Part shown: piece by piece, positions 61,890 to 64,000 of the stretch
Layout of the letters: each line of letters opens with the position of its first letter
Numbering within the stretch: position 1 is the stretch's first letter
Assembly (NCBI GenBank): GCA_026398875.1
Contig: JAPLSB010000018.1
Span: 88,364-152,363, forward strand
Source: Gammaproteobacteria bacterium
GTDB taxonomy: Bacteria > Pseudomonadota > Gammaproteobacteria > Nevskiales > Nevskiaceae
Length of the DNA: 64,000 nt
Direction of reading: 5' to 3'
Made by a program: the position numbers and the translations under genes
The notes under the pieces: model-generated
What the model was told of the DNA's origin: nothing
The model's input: the letters and a program-made list of their open reading frames with translations, nothing else
Databases searched by the model: none

Positions 61890-63143
61890 ATGCTTGACTG
61901 GGACGACGCCCCCGCTGCCCCCACCCTCGCACCGCCAGTGCCGCCGATGATCGATCCGATCCTCGCTGCCCCGCGTGCCCCCGTTGCCGCTGCCCGCCCG
62001 GTCTACGCCACCCCGGCGCCGACCGCCACGCCGCGCATCCCGGAAGCCAGCGAATTCAAGCTGACGCCGCCGCAGGCCAAGGCCGAAGCCGGTGCCACCG
62101 GGCTTGAAGACATCACCATCGGCGCCCGCCGCATCCAGGTTGACGACAAGAAGATCATCAACTGCCGCGCCGACCTGAACCAGCTCGTGCCGTTCAAGTA
62201 CGAATGGGCCTGGAAGAAGTACCTCGACGCCTGCAACAACCACTGGATGCCGCAGGAAATCAACATGAGCGCCGACATCGCGCTCTGGCAGGACCCGAAC
62301 GGCCTGACCGACGACGAGCGGATGATCATCAAGCGCTCGCTCGGCTTCTTCTCGACCGCCGACAGCCTGGTTGCCAACAACCTGGTGCTGGCCGTCTACC
62401 GCCACCTCACCAACCCGGAATGCCGCCAGTACCTGCTGCGCCAGGCCTTCGAGGAAGCGATCCACACGCACGCGTATCAGTACTGCATCGAATCCTTGGG
62501 CCTTGATGAAGCCGAAGTGTTCAACATGTACCGCGAAGTGCCGTCGATCCACGACAAGGCCGCGTGGAGCCTGCCGTTCACCCAGAGCCTGGCCGACCAG
62601 ACCTTCCACACCGGCACCCCGGAGAACGACCAGCGCCTGCTCCGCGACCTGATCGCCTTCTACGTCGTGTTCGAAGGCATCTTCTTCTATGTCGGCTTCG
62701 TGCAGCTGCTGAGCTTCGGTCGCCGCAACAAGATGATCGGCGTGTCCGAGCAGATCCAATACATCATGCGCGACGAGTCGATGCACATGAACTTCGGCAT
62801 CGACGTGATCAACCAGATCAAGATCGAAAACCCGCACCTGTGGACCGCCGCGTTCCAGGAGGAAATCGCGCAGATGCTGCGCGAAGCCACCGAGCTCGAA
62901 ATCAAGTACGCCCACGACACCATGCCGCGTGGCGTGCTGGGCCTGAATGCCGCGCAGTTCAATGACTACCTGAAGTTCGTCTGCAATCGCCGCTGCTCGC
63001 AGATCGGCCTGAAGCAGCTCTACCCGGGTGCGGAAAACCCGTTCCCGTGGATGAGCGAGGTCATGGATCTGAAGAAGGAGAAGAACTTCTTTGAGACGCG
63101 GGTTACGGAGTACCAGACCGGTGGTGCGCTTAGCTGGGATTGA
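61890..63143 (+). CDS. nrdB: Ribonucleoside-diphosphate reductase, beta subunit (class Ia)
   Basis: This 417-residue radical-generating subunit holds a di-iron-tyrosyl cofactor. The metal ligands are in [37 protein letters not shown] and [10 protein letters not shown]. The radical Tyr is the first Tyr of HTHAYQY, matching Y122 of E. coli. The N-terminus has a 60-residue Pro/Ala-rich extension (residues 8-50: [12 protein letters not shown] and repeats) before the fold starts near [11 protein letters not shown]. Such an extension is absent in E. coli NrdB (376). It follows nrdA as in most gammaproteobacteria. Confidence 0.96.
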   Translation: MLDWDDAPAAPTLAPPVPPMIDPILAAPRAPVAAARPVYATPAPTATPRIPEASEFKLTPPQAKAEAGATGLEDITIGARRIQVDDKKIINCRADLNQLVPFKYEWAWKKYLDACNNHWMPQEINMSADIALWQDPNGLTDDERMIIKRSLGFFSTADSLVANNLVLAVYRHLTNPECRQYLLRQAFEEAIHTHAYQYCIESLGLDEAEVFNMYREVPSIHDKAAWSLPFTQSLADQTFHTGTPENDQRLLRDLIAFYVVFEGIFFYVGFVQLLSFGRRNKMIGVSEQIQYIMRDESMHMNFGIDVINQIKIENPHLWTAAFQEEIAQMLREATELEIKYAHDTMPRGVLGLNAAQFNDYLKFVCNRRCSQIGLKQLYPGAENPFPWMSEVMDLKKEKNFFETRVTEYQTGGALSWD

Positions 63144-63162
63144 TGCATAGAACCTTGGATAG

Positions 63163-63426
63163 ACCAGCAAGCGCTTCCCGGACTTCCACCAAGGCATGCT
63201 GCACCTCCAGGACGTGCCGAACTTCACCTACATCCTCATCCACATCGGCAACACCGACAAGGATTCAGATGGTTGCCTGCTCCTCGGCGAGAAGGCAGAC
63301 ACCACGCCCGGCCGGATGAGCGTCACGCGCAGTGCAGACGCCTACACGCGCTTCTACAAGCTCACCGTGGGCGCCGCGAAGAAGGGCACGCTACGCATCC
63401 GGTTAATCGACAACGACGACCACTGA
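63163..63426 (+). pseudogene. Truncated DUF5675 domain protein
   Basis: The reading frame from 63163 (after a TAG at 63160) to the stop at 63426 contains the conserved part of DUF5675: FHQGMLHLQDVPNFTYIL then IHIGNTDKDSDGCLLLG. The normal N-terminal half of this domain, often linked with phage and lysis genes, is missing. The first ATG in frame is at 63196, inside the motif. So this is a remnant or a very short version. It begins right after nrdB, with a weak ribosome site. Confidence 0.6.
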
Positions 63427-63582
63427 TGCCGGATGCGCAACAGGCTCGATGCCCCGGATAGGGCTGAGAGCTTTCAAAACGCCTTTCAAACGGGGGCTGG
63501 TGAACTGCGGCAGGGGGTTGTGGCTCCTGAGGCGTTGGAGCGCTCACAGGGCTGTTTCCGTGGCGCTCCCTTCAGCGAGTAA

Positions 63583-63858
63583 CTACTCGGCTACCAGTTG
63601 CTTCGCATCAGGTGGTATCGCCGCGCTCGTCACCGTAGCTTTTCGGATCACGTCGCGGAATTTTTCCGCATCGATGTTGAGAGCGATCGGCGTCTTCTTC
63701 CATTCTGCAGCTGAAATTAACTCTCGCTGCGCAAACGGCAGCGCCGCCGGAACATCGACGCTAAGCGTCTCCCCAGACGAAATTTCTTCGATCTTTATCC
63801 GAAAACCATCCGACTTATCGGTATCGTTCCTCAAGATGCGATAGATGCCAGACAACAT
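63583..63858 (-). CDS. Hypothetical protein, 91 aa
   Basis: I do not recognise this family. It starts MLSGIYRILRNDTDKSDGFR and ends KATVTSAAIPPDAKQLVAE, with mixed charged and hydrophobic residues and no signal or membrane span. Base composition is clearly lower in GC than the rest of the window, suggesting transfer. GAGGAC about nine bases before the ATG is a fair ribosome site. Its start lies 20 bases beyond the stop of the IS3-type transposase fragment, on the same strand. Confidence 0.5.
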   Translation of the reverse strand: MLSGIYRILRNDTDKSDGFRIKIEEISSGETLSVDVPAALPFAQRELISAAEWKKTPIALNIDAEKFRDVIRKATVTSAAIPPDAKQLVAE

Positions 63859-63878
63859 TAGTGAAGCGTCCTCGTTTT

Positions 63879-64000
63879 TCAGAGACAGCCTGGGATAGAG
63901 GTTGTGGATGATATTGCCAAGGCGTACGGAACAGGCGGCAACCCCCCGAGTGCGCGATGTGGTCGGTGGTGGTTGTAGCGATACCGCCAGTCTTCGGCCA
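63879..64000 (-). CDS. IS3-type transposase, C-terminal fragment (window edge)
   Basis: The minus strand from the window end to the TGA at 63879-63881 encodes a 39-residue piece starting AEDWRYRYNHHRPHRALGGL. This is the typical end of the rve/integrase-core transposase of IS3-like elements (DW-x2-YN-x4-PH-x3-G). The rest lies outside the window, so the element cannot be completed. The terminal inverted repeat is not identifiable here. Confidence 0.7.
   Translation of the reverse strand, partial: AEDWRYRYNHHRPHRALGGLPPVPYALAISSTTSIPGCL

Overview
The window is high-GC DNA (about two thirds G+C by eye) with dense, mostly proteobacterial housekeeping genes. The gene content (PqiABC, GlmS, DsbD, RsmD-CoaD, TldD, YhdP, RNase G, Maf, PyrE next to an ExoIII gene, AmpG, class Ia NrdAB) and the yhdP-nit-tldD order point to a gammaproteobacterium. 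My best guess is the Nevskiales/Xanthomonadales side of the class. The genus cannot be fixed from the sequence alone. I see no rRNA, tRNA, CRISPR array or replication origin.

Layout. 1-4.4 kb: outer-membrane barrel protein, DUF885 peptidase, a DUF6090-like membrane protein and an unknown 344-residue protein. 4.4-10.3 kb: mini oxidoreductase-like protein, sirtuin, SlyX, then a tightly overlapping pqiA1-pqiA2-pqiB-pqiC-arfB run and a SET-domain protein. 10.3-15.4 kb: serine hydrolase divergent from a quinone oxidoreductase, acyl-CoA desaturase, cold-shock protein, an 866-base stretch without genes, and a lysine-rich histone-H1-like protein. 15.4-25 kb: DusB, AI-2E family transporter, an unknown protein, a very large secreted M36 metalloprotease, and small conserved proteins. 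25-33.7 kb: DsbD, sodium:solute symporter, GlsB-like protein, small membrane proteins, GlmS, ChaN-like protein and an acidic low-complexity lipoprotein. 34-37.9 kb: Fe-alcohol dehydrogenase and two alpha/beta hydrolases. 37.9-51.4 kb: a long leftward run (pyrE, DUF4124-like, maf, rng, yhdP, nit, tldD, DUF6090-like, vapBC, rsmD, coaD, a sigma-like protein and a probable anti-sigma factor) with many stop/start overlaps. 51.6-56.6 kb: ExoIII, AmpG, GNAT, then an arsR-aqpS-arsC-arsH arsenic operon. 56.6-63.1 kb: GMP/PMI (sugar-nucleotide synthesis) and nrdA-nrdB with likely NrdR boxes. 63.1-64 kb: a lower-GC tail with a truncated DUF5675 fragment, an orphan ORF and the 3' end of an IS3-type transposase, which looks like the edge of an accessory region.

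How the genes fit together. Much of the window concerns the envelope: PqiABC and YhdP (lipid transport between membranes), AmpG (muropeptide recycling), GlmS and GMP/PMI (amino-sugar and sugar-nucleotide supply), DsbD (periplasmic thiol reduction), a desaturase and several lipases. The most distinctive parts are the ars operon without a visible efflux pump, the VapBC module placed directly upstream of rsmD-coaD and followed by a sigma-like/anti-sigma pair, an M36 protease with a probable GlyGly-CTERM sorting tail, an ExoIII with intact catalytic motifs where pseudomonads carry crc, and a motif shared by two otherwise different small proteins. No clearly new multi-gene system was found. The best candidates for undescribed biology are the sigma-like/anti-sigma pair and the small-protein/hydrolase pair at 35.6-36.8 kb.
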